Positions 26,739-35,992 of a stretch of DNA of 64,000 nucleotides are shown in pieces (the first letter of the stretch is position 1; each line of letters opens with the position of its first letter). Position numbers and translations under genes: made by a program. The DNA comes from Nitrosospira multiformis (GTDB lineage Bacteria; Pseudomonadota; Gammaproteobacteria; Burkholderiales; Nitrosomonadaceae), in assembly GCA_017306155.1 (NCBI GenBank), contig JAFKJB010000006.1:113859-177858 (forward strand). The letters are read 5' to 3'. The notes beneath the pieces were generated by a model that ran no database searches, was not told where the DNA came from, and was given only the letters and a program-made list of their open reading frames with translations.

Positions 26739-27632
26739 CTATGACTCTGCTGTAACCACATTCATTCTGGTTCCCTGACTGCCGGGGTTGCCTTGCAGCA
26801 GACATTGCATGAAGCGTTCGAGGCCCCGTCCTTCATCCTCCTCGAATGGCCATTGAATCAACGATTCCGCCGCATGCTGAAACGCTGCTCCGAAGGACGC
26901 AGCCGAAAGAGATTTGGGCAACGGGTTACCGGGACAAAGCTTGTGCTCGTACGGTATATATCCCAAAAACTGGAGCGAGATTCCCAGATAACGACTGGCG
27001 GCACTCTCCATATTGCTGAAAATGGTATTTGCTTCCGTTTCTGTAACCGCTTTATTGATCAGAATGTGGTAGCGCCGCTTGTTCCGGTAGTTTCCGCCAA
27101 TGTGTTTGATCAGCGCATAGGCCGCAGTAATGGAAGTGGCTTCGGGCGAAGCAACCACAACGATTTCATGACTTGAAAGAGCAAGCGAAAGCGAGTGGCT
27201 GGCCCTGCCCGGCGCAGCATCGATCAGGACCACGTCGAATGGCGGCGTTATATGCGCGAAGGATCCGATCAGATGAGCGCGGTCGCCGGCATTGAGTTTT
27301 TCAAGGACTCGCATGCCTCGCCCCGCAGGCAGGATCGAAAATCCGTGGACACTGCTGACAACCACCTCCTGCACGGTTTTGTCGCGTCGGATGACATCCA
27401 GCAGGTCACGGTGCGCGTTCAACCCCAACAGTCCGCATACGTTGCCTGCGCCCGGGTTCTCATCGATTATCAGCACGCTTTTTCCATTGCGCGTCAGAGC
27501 CGCGGCAAGATTGATCACGGCTGTGGTCTTTCCCGCACTCGTCCCGCCGGATGTGAGTGTGACAATGCGCAGGAAATTCTGAACCAGCAACCGGCGCAGG
27601 CCGTCTGCCTGGTCATGGATCGGCTCAGCCAA
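26739..27632 (-). CDS. flhG: Flagellar number regulator FlhG (FleN/MinD-like ATPase)
   Basis: A ParA/MinD-type ATPase that limits flagellar number and antagonises FlhF. The 297-residue product has the deviant Walker A TSGGTSAGKTTAVINLAAAL, then KSVLIIDENPGAGNVCGLLG, DVVLIDAAPG (Walker B), and the N-terminal EPIHDQADGLRRLL segment that binds FliM/FlhF-type partners. TTG 27632 is favoured: it gives this conserved start, has GAGCGAGGTG upstream, and overlaps the flhF stop by 8 bp. The frame is open to 27677. Walker A has GTSAGKT where MinD has KGGVGKT; the catalytic Lys is retained. Confidence 0.9.
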   Translation of the reverse strand: MAEPIHDQADGLRRLLVQNFLRIVTLTSGGTSAGKTTAVINLAAALTRNGKSVLIIDENPGAGNVCGLLGLNAHRDLLDVIRRDKTVQEVVVSSVHGFSILPAGRGMRVLEKLNAGDRAHLIGSFAHITPPFDVVLIDAAPGRASHSLSLALSSHEIVVVASPEATSITAAYALIKHIGGNYRNKRRYHILINKAVTETEANTIFSNMESAASRYLGISLQFLGYIPYEHKLCPGNPLPKSLSAASFGAAFQHAAESLIQWPFEEDEGRGLERFMQCLLQGNPGSQGTRMNVVTAES

Positions 27633-29313
27633 GGAACACCTCGCTCGTATCCGGCCCGATTCCGCCACACTCGCCACTTGCCCCGGCTATCAAACATGAA
27701 TGATCGATAGCGGTAAGAGACGTGGCATCCGGGAGTTGAGGAAAGTGAGCGAGTTGCGAGAGATCGTCGAACATGCGATTTACCAGAGACGCAGCATCCG
27801 CGAGTTCGATGTCCTCGGGGACCCGCTGGCCGTGAGCGACGTAATAGAGAGGCAGGCTGTGGCGCATGGCTATATCGAGCGCGCAACCCGATATCACCGC
27901 TTCATCCAGCTTGCTGATGATGGCGCCCGCCAGACCATCGCCGCAGTAGGCCTCCGCGACTTCATCCAATGTATGCCAGCTCGAGGCGGCGTTGAGCAGC
28001 AACAGGCGCTTGATTTCACTGCCGCAGCCGCTCAGCATGGCCACCTGTTCGGCCACCATCTGGTCGCGCTGCCCGACGCCAACCGTATCGATCAGCACCA
28101 TATGCTTGCCGCGCAATTCATTCAATGCGAGCGTCAGGTCCTGCGTATCCCTCACTGCGTGCACCGTGACCCCGAGAATCTTGCCATAAATCCGTAACTG
28201 CTCGTGTCCGCCTATGCGATAGCTGTCGGTCGTCAGCAAAGCGACCTTGCTTGCTCCATGGCGGACAACACAACGCGCTGCGAGCTTCGCGGTGGTCGTC
28301 GTCTTACCCACCCCGGTCGGCCCGACCAGTGCATAAACACCTCCCTTCTCCAGAATTTCGTTCTCATTCCCGATAGTCTGGAGACTGCCTGCCAGTGTCG
28401 TTCTTACCCAGTTCATGGCTGCGCTTGCGTCCAGATTTCCTGGCAATTGATCCAGCAGCGCCTGCACGGAAGTATCATGGAGTCCTGCTGCCAGCAGCTG
28501 ACGGAATAGCTGCCCGCGCAGCGGGTCGCGCCTCTCCTGCTCGTTCCGGTTTAGCAAGGCAAGTTGCTGCTCCAATGTCGAATGCATGAAGCGGACTTCC
28601 TTGAGGACACTGGCCGCAACCTTGTCCGCGACTTGAAGAGAATCCAGTGCAAGCCGCCGCTGCCTGCCGGGTTTCATCCCGTTTGCCGTACGGCGTGTAT
28701 TCTCCGGCCGTTTACGCCAGTTCCGGAAATCTGACGCGGTCGTTCCCGCCATGCCAACAGGTTCAGTGGGAAGTGCGCCTCTGCTGCTTTTCTTCGCCGA
28801 CCCTTCTCCCCTCTTCGGGGACTGCGCGCGTCCCGCAGTTACGCGAGGACGTTTGCTGGAGACTTGTGGAATAGTTTTTTTGTGCGTCCTGGCGACAGGA
28901 TCTATCTCTTGCGTCTTCTTTGGCGGCGAAGGAGGCGAATCAGACCGAGGCGCGTCTTCAACGCTTCTTCCAATGCTTGCCGTCTGCTCCGCACTCGCGG
29001 CAGGACGTACAGCAGGATTTCCTGGTTCGCTCCTGGAGACGTCAGGCGCGGGTGCCGACACTTCGGGCGAAAACGCATAAAGCCCATTCCTGCTCTCCCT
29101 GCTCTCCTCCCGCCGCCTTTGCCGCTGCTCATTCTCTTTCTGACGTTCCGGCGGCGGGAGCAATGCAGATATATCGCTATTGCTCAAGGCCAGTATCTCG
29201 ACCCCATCGTCTGCCGCCCGGTTCGACAGAATCACTCCGTCTGATCCGAGCTCATCGCGTACCATGCGCAAGGCTTCACTGGTTGTTTTGGCGAAAAATC
29301 GTTTGATAGTCAT
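27625..29313 (-). CDS. flhF: Flagellar biosynthesis GTPase FlhF (SRP-like)
   Basis: An SRP54-type GTPase that sets where polar flagella form. The 562-residue product starts MTIKRFFAKTTSEALRMVRD and has a long basic, disordered region (about residues 60-230, rich in Ser, Arg, Pro). The NG domain has G1 LVGPTGVGKTTTTAKLAARC, LLTTDSYRIGGHEQLRIY, LIDTVGVGQRD and GAIISKLDEAVISG. The usual G3 DTAG reads DTVG here. The ATG overlaps the flhA stop (ATGA), so the pair is coupled. The product is longer than Pseudomonas FlhF because of the linker. Confidence 0.95.
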   Translation of the reverse strand: MTIKRFFAKTTSEALRMVRDELGSDGVILSNRAADDGVEILALSNSDISALLPPPERQKENEQRQRRREESRESRNGLYAFSPEVSAPAPDVSRSEPGNPAVRPAASAEQTASIGRSVEDAPRSDSPPSPPKKTQEIDPVARTHKKTIPQVSSKRPRVTAGRAQSPKRGEGSAKKSSRGALPTEPVGMAGTTASDFRNWRKRPENTRRTANGMKPGRQRRLALDSLQVADKVAASVLKEVRFMHSTLEQQLALLNRNEQERRDPLRGQLFRQLLAAGLHDTSVQALLDQLPGNLDASAAMNWVRTTLAGSLQTIGNENEILEKGGVYALVGPTGVGKTTTTAKLAARCVVRHGASKVALLTTDSYRIGGHEQLRIYGKILGVTVHAVRDTQDLTLALNELRGKHMVLIDTVGVGQRDQMVAEQVAMLSGCGSEIKRLLLLNAASSWHTLDEVAEAYCGDGLAGAIISKLDEAVISGCALDIAMRHSLPLYYVAHGQRVPEDIELADAASLVNRMFDDLSQLAHFPQLPDATSLTAIDHSCLIAGASGECGGIGPDTSEVFLG

Positions 29314-31388
29314 GCTCTGGCTCCAAGGATCGAAGTGACTTTAATATTGCTTGAATCGGGTACTTCCGCATGCGACAGTATTTTCAGCTGGGGTACGGCG
29401 CGGCGCAGGAAACGTGCCAGCAAAGTTCGAAGCGGCGCCGGCACCAGCAACACGGGAACCAGCCCCACCTGCTCCTGCCTCTGGCTGGCTCCAGCTGCCT
29501 CCCGAATGAGGGTATCGGCGAGTCCCGGCTCGATTCCTGCCCCGGTCGGGCTGGCCTGCAAAGCTTGCGTCAACAACCTTTCCAGTCCGGAATCAAGCGC
29601 CATCACCTGCAGTTCGCTTGCTTGCGGCCATATCTGCTGGATGATCGACCGCCCCAATGCAATGCGCACCAGCGCCGTCAGCTCATGCGCATCCTGAACT
29701 CTCGAAGCGTGCTCGGCCAGGGTTTCGACGATGCTTCGTATGTCGCGTATATGCACATTCTCTTCCAGCAGATTCTGCAGTACCTTCTGCAAAGTGGAGA
29801 GCGGAAGCAGTTTCGGAACCATGTCTTCCACCAGCCTGGGAGAATCCTTTGAGAGTCGATCCACCAGTTGCTGCACTTCTGCGCGACCGAGCAATTCGGC
29901 AGCGTGGCTGTGCACCAGATGATTGAGATGAGTGGCAACGACAGTGCCTGCATCGACTACCGTATACCCGAGCGATTGGGCGCGCTCTCGCTGGCCTGCT
30001 TCTATCCAGACAGCGGGCAGCCCGAAGGCGGGGTCGGTGGTGGGAAGACCAGGCACGTTGCCGGATGCGATGCCCGGGTTGATGGCGAGATACTGTCCTA
30101 CATTGACTTCACCGGTTCCAATAGTGACGCCCTTGAGCGTTATCCGGTAACCGTTAGGGCGCAATTCCAGATTGTCGCGGATATGAACAGTCGGCGGAAG
30201 GTACCCGACCTCCTGGGCAAATTTCTTGCGCACGCCTTTGATCCGCCCGAGAAGCTCGCCATCCTGGGTCTTGTCCACGAGCGAAATCAGCCGATAACCC
30301 ACCTCCAGTCCCAGTATGTCCACAGGCATGACATCATCCCAGCTCGCGTCCTGCGCGTCCGCCTGGATAACAGGCGCTGCCGGCGCCTGCGATGCAAGCC
30401 GCTTGCGGCGCTGTTCCATCAGGTAGGCACCGCCACCGCACAATGCAGCCAGCAACAGAAAGGCAATGTGAGGCATGCCGGGTATCAGGCCCATGAGGCC
30501 GATGATAGCGGCAGTCAAGGTCAATACCTGCGGGTTCGAGAAAAGCTGGCCCGCCAGCTGGGTGCTGATATCCTCATCGGTGCCCACCCGGCTCACCACC
30601 AGGCCGGCAGCGGTAGAGATAATAAGCGCGGGAATCTGCGCCACCAGTCCGTCACCGATGGCAAGCAGGGTGTAGTTTCTGGCGGCTGTAGCAAGATCGA
30701 GGTCATGCTGCAGAACGCCGACTATCAATCCGCCGATGACATTAATAAAGAGGATGAGAATTCCCGCTATCGCATCTCCCCTTACGAACTTGCTCGCGCC
30801 ATCCATGGAACCGTAAAACTCTGCCTCCTGTGCAATGGAGACGCGCCGCCTGCCAGCCTCCTCCTCACCGATGAGGCCCGCATTGAGGTCGGCATCGATC
30901 GCCATCTGCTTGCCGGGCATGGCATCCAGCGTAAAGCGCGCGGAAACTTCCGCAATGCGGCCCGCGCCCTTGGTAATGACGATAAAGTTGATCACCACCA
31001 GAATAACGAACACTACTATGCCGACTGTATAATTTCCGCCGACGAGGTAATGGCCGAATGCCTCGATGACCTTTCCTGCCGCATCCGGCCCGGTATGGCC
31101 TTCCATCAGCACCACTCGGGTAGACGCCACGTTGAGCGACAACCGCAGCAGCGTCGAAAGGAGCAGTACCGTGGGAAACACGGCAAAATCCAGAGGCTTG
31201 TGCGTATGGATGCTGACCAGCAGCACCATGATGGAAAGCGCGATGTTGAAGGTGAACATCATGTCCAGTAAAAATGCAGGCAGTGGCAGCACCATCATGC
31301 CGAGGATCATGAATATCAGCAGCGGGCCTGCAAGGCTGCGCGCCCTCGCACCGCTAAACAGGTAAGTCAGTTTTGTCATTGCAGCCAT
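29310..31388 (-). CDS. flhA: Flagellar export gate protein FlhA
   Basis: A core inner-membrane component of the flagellar type III export gate. The 692-residue product has about eight membrane helices in the first ~330 residues. The FHIPEP-family block includes HKPLDFAVFPTVLLLSTLLR and LSLNVASTRVVLMEGHTG, then MPGKQMAIDADLNAGLIGEE and DGASKFVRGDAIAGILILFI. The cytoplasmic C-terminal domain docks chaperone-substrate complexes. It starts two bases after the flhB stop (TAACGATG). Confidence 0.98.
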   Translation of the reverse strand: MAAMTKLTYLFSGARARSLAGPLLIFMILGMMVLPLPAFLLDMMFTFNIALSIMVLLVSIHTHKPLDFAVFPTVLLLSTLLRLSLNVASTRVVLMEGHTGPDAAGKVIEAFGHYLVGGNYTVGIVVFVILVVINFIVITKGAGRIAEVSARFTLDAMPGKQMAIDADLNAGLIGEEEAGRRRVSIAQEAEFYGSMDGASKFVRGDAIAGILILFINVIGGLIVGVLQHDLDLATAARNYTLLAIGDGLVAQIPALIISTAAGLVVSRVGTDEDISTQLAGQLFSNPQVLTLTAAIIGLMGLIPGMPHIAFLLLAALCGGGAYLMEQRRKRLASQAPAAPVIQADAQDASWDDVMPVDILGLEVGYRLISLVDKTQDGELLGRIKGVRKKFAQEVGYLPPTVHIRDNLELRPNGYRITLKGVTIGTGEVNVGQYLAINPGIASGNVPGLPTTDPAFGLPAVWIEAGQRERAQSLGYTVVDAGTVVATHLNHLVHSHAAELLGRAEVQQLVDRLSKDSPRLVEDMVPKLLPLSTLQKVLQNLLEENVHIRDIRSIVETLAEHASRVQDAHELTALVRIALGRSIIQQIWPQASELQVMALDSGLERLLTQALQASPTGAGIEPGLADTLIREAAGASQRQEQVGLVPVLLVPAPLRTLLARFLRRAVPQLKILSHAEVPDSSNIKVTSILGARA

Positions 31389-31390
31389 CG

Positions 31391-32569
31391 TTATCCAGGT
31401 TTTCCAGTTCTTCCCGCTTTCTTGAATGCTTTATTTTCCGGATCCAGCTCAGCCGGCACGGCAAGCTCCGGCAGGATGGGCGCCTTGCCGCCAGCCTGGC
31501 CATATTGCTGATGACGGCGCAATTGATAGACGTAGGCAAGCACCTCGGCGACAGCGTTATAGAGTGCCTGGGGAATTTCATCTCCCAGCTCGGCATGTTG
31601 ATAGAGGGCACGGGCCAGCGGCGGGGCTTCCAGCACCGGCACTTTGTGCTGATGGCCTACCTCGCGGATTTTCAGAGCCAACAAATGAACACCCTTCGCG
31701 ACGACGCGGGGCGCGCGCATCTTGCCATCTTCGTACTTGAGCGCGACGGAGTAATGGGTAGGGTTTGTGATAATCACATCCGCCCTGGGAATTTCGGTCA
31801 TCATGCGCTTTCTTGCCATTTCGCGCTGCTGCGCACGGATACGTCCCTTGATTTGCGGATTACCCTCCATTTCCTTGTTTTCCTGACGAACTTCCTCCTT
31901 CGTCATCCTGAGCTTGCGGTAGTGATCCCACAACCTGAACGGCACATCCACCGTGGCAATCAGTATCATGGTGCCTGCGATGGTAAAAAAGCTCAGAGCA
32001 ACCAGTTCGCCCATATGAGTCAAGCCCGGGACGAGCGGCCGGGCGATGAGCGACAACACGGATTCCTTGTAATGCCAGATCGTCCATACCCCTGCACCCC
32101 CGATCAGCGCGGCTTTGAGGAGAGCTTTCGCCAATTCGATCAGGCTGTGCAGTGAAAACATCCGGCCCAGGCCATTCAGCGGATTTATCCGCTTGAAATC
32201 GGGATTGAGCGACTTCCAGCTGAAAAGCCATCCGGAAAGCAGCATGGGTGCCGCCAATGCGACCAGGATCATCAGTATCAGGAAGGGAGCGAAAGTAATC
32301 AGCACATGGAAGGACTGGTCGAACAGGCGCTCGGCCAGGCGCGCCGATTCAAATCCGATTTCACGCGGGATATGCATTCCCTCCTTCATCAATCGGGCAA
32401 GCTGGCTGCTGAAGTATCCGCCCATGAGCCAAAGGCCAGTTCCAGCTGTAATAAGGAGGGCAAATGTCGACAGTTCCGTGGAGCGCGGCGCCTGTCCTTC
32501 TTCACGAGACTTTTCCAGCCGCCTGGGAGACGCCGGTTCCGTTCGTTCCTGATCGCTCTCTTCGCTCAC
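31391..32569 (-). CDS. flhB: Flagellar export switch protein FlhB
   Basis: The export-gate protein that switches substrate class. The 392-residue product has four membrane segments, then the cytoplasmic domain with the autocleavage motif NPTH (VIITNPTHYSVALKYEDGKM) and VVAKGVHLLALKIREVG. The N-terminus MSEESDQERTEPASPRRLEK is typical. A ~45-residue Lys/Pro-rich tail follows. A 296-bp gap upstream, with a GGGGAAAA/TTTTCCCC inverted repeat near 32671-32694, separates it from motB. An flhB-flhA-flhF-flhG-fliA-motC-motD operon likely starts here. Confidence 0.97.
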   Translation of the reverse strand: MSEESDQERTEPASPRRLEKSREEGQAPRSTELSTFALLITAGTGLWLMGGYFSSQLARLMKEGMHIPREIGFESARLAERLFDQSFHVLITFAPFLILMILVALAAPMLLSGWLFSWKSLNPDFKRINPLNGLGRMFSLHSLIELAKALLKAALIGGAGVWTIWHYKESVLSLIARPLVPGLTHMGELVALSFFTIAGTMILIATVDVPFRLWDHYRKLRMTKEEVRQENKEMEGNPQIKGRIRAQQREMARKRMMTEIPRADVIITNPTHYSVALKYEDGKMRAPRVVAKGVHLLALKIREVGHQHKVPVLEAPPLARALYQHAELGDEIPQALYNAVAEVLAYVYQLRRHQQYGQAGGKAPILPELAVPAELDPENKAFKKAGRTGKPG

Positions 32570-32865
32570 CGCCGATTCCTGTCACAACCCGAATGACTGA
32601 TAACTCCACGTGGAATTACTGTGCGTGGATGACATGCGGCATTATTGAGCAGCTCGGGAGTGTGCCATCGGGGAAAAAGAACGCAATTTTCCCCATAATT
32701 CTCGCAGCACCTTCTCGCAGCATGGCGGAGGGACTCAACACAGGGGGTTTATTTACGCGGTGCGGAGCAGGATTTTCCGCGTTTAGGCAGGATCAGTGGA
32801 GTGAGTGGAGTGTTTTGCGTCAGAAAGAACTGTTGCCGGATTTCCGTAATGGTAGCAGCAGCTTC

Positions 32866-33792
32866 TCAGCCGGCCCTGCTGCGCAAGTTTTCGGGATTGA
32901 CCGCGCCATTCGTTTTGACTTCCGTTGTTTCAGCGCCTTCCTTGCTTATTGCCTCGGCAGCCTTGTTGCTCATCACAATGATGCTGATACGCCGGTTAAT
33001 GGGATTCGTCGGATCGTTCCTGTCGAACAGGATTGCGGAGCTCAGGCCCACCACGCGCATGATTTTCTGCTCATTCATGCCGCCGAGGATGAGCTCCCGG
33101 CGGGAAGCATTCGCGCGATCGGCAGACAGCTCCCAATTACTGTAATTTTTCTCGCCGCTCGCGTAGGGAGTTGAATCCGTGTGACCGGAAAGACTTAGCT
33201 TGTTGGGCATTTCATTCAGCACACTGCCAAGTTTTTGCAGAATTTCGCGGGTGTGCGGCTCCAGTTCAGCCCTGGCAAGCGCAAACATCGGCCGATTCTT
33301 GTCATCGATGATCTGAATGCGCAGGCCTTCCGTCGTAATATCCAGCAGTAACTGCTTCCTGAATTCATGCATGGTGGGATTGGATTCGATCAGGCGTTCC
33401 AGGCGGCGCTTCAAGTCTTCTAGCCGGCGTACATCCCGCCGCTCCAGCTCAAGCTGCGCTGCCCTGAGGCTGCGCGGTTTTTCAGTGCTGTCCGCGTCCA
33501 CCTTTTGTATCTGCCCATCCCGACGGGTCACATCTTTCCCACCCCCCTGGATCAAACTTGTCCGGTCACCGCTTCCTGGATCTCTTTCCGTTATCGATTC
33601 CAGCGGCCTCAGAAAATATTCGGAAATGCCTTGCAATTGAGCCCGTGTCGAGGAACCGAGCAGCCACATGAGCAGAAAGAACGCCATCATTGCAGTGACA
33701 AAATCTGCATAGGCAATCTTCCACTGGCCTTCGTGCCTCTGGTTTTGCCTCCTTACCTTTTTTATGACGATACGATGCTGCGTTCCGGCCAC
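32866..33792 (-). CDS. motB: Flagellar motor stator protein MotB
   Basis: The peptidoglycan-anchored stator subunit, 308 residues. The single membrane helix contains the essential Asp at residue 30 (KIAYADFVTAMMAFFLLMWL). The periplasmic plug/linker is charged. The OmpA-like domain has ALARAELEPHTREILQKLG, LSLSGHTDSTPYASGEKNYS and NWELSADRANASRRELI. The start is GTG 33792, with AAGAGGTCAGCC upstream. It follows motA by 21 bp. Confidence 0.97.
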   Translation of the reverse strand: MAGTQHRIVIKKVRRQNQRHEGQWKIAYADFVTAMMAFFLLMWLLGSSTRAQLQGISEYFLRPLESITERDPGSGDRTSLIQGGGKDVTRRDGQIQKVDADSTEKPRSLRAAQLELERRDVRRLEDLKRRLERLIESNPTMHEFRKQLLLDITTEGLRIQIIDDKNRPMFALARAELEPHTREILQKLGSVLNEMPNKLSLSGHTDSTPYASGEKNYSNWELSADRANASRRELILGGMNEQKIMRVVGLSSAILFDRNDPTNPINRRISIIVMSNKAAEAISKEGAETTEVKTNGAVNPENLRSRAG

Positions 33793-33813
33793 GGCTGACC
33801 TCTTCCCTCTTTC

Positions 33814-34674
33814 TTATTTGTCTCTTGCCCGTCTGACGTGACTTTCCAGTTCGGCGAAACTGGGCCGCTCCGTCGAATAGAGCACCTTTCGTCCAAATTC
33901 GACTGCTATTGCAGGCGTATAGCCATTGATGCTCGCAAGCAAGGTGACCCGGATGCATTGCAGCATCTTCGTCGATTCATTGAGCCTATGCTCCAGTATC
34001 GAGGCAAAGGGCCCGACGAATCCATACCCGAGAAGAATACCGAGGAAAGTTCCCACGAGCGCCTGAGCGACGAGCACACCCAATTCCGAAGGCGGCAATC
34101 CCACGGATGCCATCGTATGAATCACACCCATTACCGCCGCGACGATACCGAATGCCGGCATGCTGTCTGCCAGCCGGCTTATGCAATGCACCGGGATTTC
34201 GCCTTCCTGCTGATGAGTCTCTATTTCGTTGTCCATCAGATTTTCCAGCTCGAATGCGTTGAGATTGCCTGCGGCCATGAGACGAAGATAATCGGTCAAA
34301 AACTCGAGTGCAACGTGCTCAGCAAGGATATCGGGATAATTGGCAAAAATCGCACTTTCATGGGGATCGTCGACATCAGGTTCGATCGACATCAATCCTT
34401 CCTTGCGAACCTTGACCAGAAGATCATAGAGCAGCGCCATCAGGTCCATATACAAGGCTTTGGTATACCGGGGACTCTGCACAACCTTGGGAAGTGACTT
34501 GAAAGTGGCCTTGAGGGCTTTTTTCGTATTGCCCAGGGTAAATGCGCCCATTGCTGCTCCCCCGATCATGAGAAGCTCGACCGGTTGAAACAGCGCAGCC
34601 AGGTGTCCACCAGCCAGAGCAAAACCGCCGAAAACCGACACCAGCACGACGAGAGATCCAATAATGGCCAACAT
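33814..34674 (-). CDS. motA: Flagellar motor stator protein MotA
   Basis: The proton-channel stator subunit, 286 residues, with four membrane segments. The conserved blocks are VFGGFALAGGHLAALFQPVE, then YTKALYMDLMALLYDLLVKV and EGLMSIEPDVDDPHES (the FliG-contacting loop), SMPAFGIVAAVMGVIHTMAS and AQALVGTFLGILLGYGFVGP. It forms a motAB operon transcribed toward flhB and lies downstream of flhDC, like the enteric order. Confidence 0.97.
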   Translation of the reverse strand: MLAIIGSLVVLVSVFGGFALAGGHLAALFQPVELLMIGGAAMGAFTLGNTKKALKATFKSLPKVVQSPRYTKALYMDLMALLYDLLVKVRKEGLMSIEPDVDDPHESAIFANYPDILAEHVALEFLTDYLRLMAAGNLNAFELENLMDNEIETHQQEGEIPVHCISRLADSMPAFGIVAAVMGVIHTMASVGLPPSELGVLVAQALVGTFLGILLGYGFVGPFASILEHRLNESTKMLQCIRVTLLASINGYTPAIAVEFGRKVLYSTERPSFAELESHVRRARDK

Positions 34675-35048
34675 CTTTTTCTGATATTTCCTGTATCGAC
34701 TATTGCATTGCTGGAATAGGTAGTTTTAGGAGCACGCCGCAGTCCAGGAGCGCCCGCGCTCAAGCCATGCTGCCATCTCGCCTCATCATGGCTCTTCTAC
34801 GATAAAACTGCGGCAAGGGCAGACAAAATCCTGGATCGTGTCCTCTATAACGGGTCAAACCCGCCGGACTTTAGTCCATAGCCCATAGATACGTGTTCAC
34901 TGCTCCCGGGAAAGTAAGCGGAAAAAAGCAAGCAGCCGGAAAGAATTCCGGCTCAGGAGAGAAAGAAATCAGGGGCTGGCGGAGAACAGTATTCTCCGCA
35001 CGGAACCTGTAATGAGCTGCGCGGGTATGAGAGTGCCGGGTGCGACAG
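34675..35048. other. motA-flhC intergenic region
   Basis: A 374-bp gene-free interval between flhC (upstream) and motA. It should contain the flhDC terminator and the motAB promoter. I see no FliA-type promoter here that fits as well as those of fliC, flgK and flgM, and no coding potential. Confidence 0.5.
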
Positions 35049-35597
35049 CTAGATAGCTGCCTCTGCCACCATCGCTGTCCGCATCTTGTTGGTTTTGCCG
35101 GCTCGGGAAGGCATATGGCATAGTCCGCAAACGTAGCGGTGATGGAGATCGTTCGCATGCACTACGAAATGCCCGCCGCATTGATTGCATGCAGTAGTCT
35201 GCATCAGTTTGCTTTCAAAGAAGCGCACCAGCGTCCAGGCCCGCGTCAGGCTGAGTATCGGCTCCATCTCGCTGACCTGGCAGTGCTCCAGATAAAGCTT
35301 ATAGCTCTTGATAAGGGCGCCGATTCCCCGGCAGTCGCCATGAGCAATCAGATAGCGGTAAATGTCAGCGAACACAGAGGAATGTATATTGGGTTGCCAC
35401 GTAAGAAACCAATCAGTGGAAAACGGCAGCATTCCCTTGGGGGGAGAAACGCCTTTCAGTTCCTTATAAAGCTTGATCAACCGCTCGCGACTCAGGGTGG
35501 TTTCAGACTCCAGCAACTGAAGGCGCGCCCCCAGGCGAATCAACTCGATCGCTGTCTTTATCTCGTTGGCTTCCGACACAATGCTTTTCTTGCGCAT
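35049..35597 (-). CDS. flhC: Flagellar master regulator subunit FlhC
   Basis: FlhC forms the FlhD4C2 activator of class 2 flagellar operons. The 182-residue product has the zinc site formed by two CxxC pairs (ACNQCGG and YVCGLC, separated by HFVVHANDLHHR), plus [40 protein letters not shown] and SLTRAWTLVRFFESKLM. ATG 35597 follows AGGGGAACCATT and gives the normal N-terminus. FlhD is encoded immediately upstream. Confidence 0.96.
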   Translation of the reverse strand: MRKKSIVSEANEIKTAIELIRLGARLQLLESETTLSRERLIKLYKELKGVSPPKGMLPFSTDWFLTWQPNIHSSVFADIYRYLIAHGDCRGIGALIKSYKLYLEHCQVSEMEPILSLTRAWTLVRFFESKLMQTTACNQCGGHFVVHANDLHHRYVCGLCHMPSRAGKTNKMRTAMVAEAAI

Positions 35598-35674
35598 AAT
35601 GGTTCCCCTGTCCTTATTCTTGCCCAGGAAGCTCGCTTCCCCGGAAATTCTCGGCAAATATCTCAGGAAATACT

Positions 35675-35992
35675 CTATGAAATTTCTTCAACCGGCTGCC
35701 CTGCAAGCAGAATTGCCGTATGAGATTGCGCCATCAATTTGTCTTTGGTGTAGTTGGCAAGCATGCCGAAGACCAGATTGTCGTCGAAACGTATCCGGCA
35801 CAGCATCATGTTGGAATTTGCCAGCTTGAGTATCTGTCCTGGAGTCAGAACTTCCAGAATATCGGCGATGTCCTTGCTTATCCCCAACCTGAAAATTGCC
35901 ATATCCTTGTCGGCAATTACCATCTGCTGGGCCAGCATGAGATAAGTCAGATTAAAGTCCTTGATTTCCGTCGTCAGTTCGTTGGCTTTCAT
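35675..35992 (-). CDS. flhD: Flagellar master regulator subunit FlhD
   Basis: The partner of FlhC, 105 residues. The product matches the family throughout: EIKDFNLTYLMLAQQMVIAD, KDMAIFRLGISKDIADILEV and LTPGQILKLANSNMMLCRIR. ATG 35992 has an excellent ribosome site (GGAGGTAAAA); the upstream open frame is not needed. It is the first gene of flhDC. Its upstream region contains a weak FliA-like promoter and a 7-bp inverted repeat at 36094-36112. Confidence 0.96.
   Translation of the reverse strand: MKANELTTEIKDFNLTYLMLAQQMVIADKDMAIFRLGISKDIADILEVLTPGQILKLANSNMMLCRIRFDDNLVFGMLANYTKDKLMAQSHTAILLAGQPVEEIS

Noticed and set aside
29868-31271. 467-codon open frame on the + strand opposite flhA
   Set aside because: It is antisense to a fully conserved FlhA, has no ribosome site, and its translation shows no family pattern; a by-product of GC-rich codon use.
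34680-34730. Possible sigma-28 promoter upstream of motA (GTCGATAC)
   Set aside because: The -10 is acceptable, but the box 11 bp upstream (CTATTCCA) bears no resemblance to the -35 consensus.
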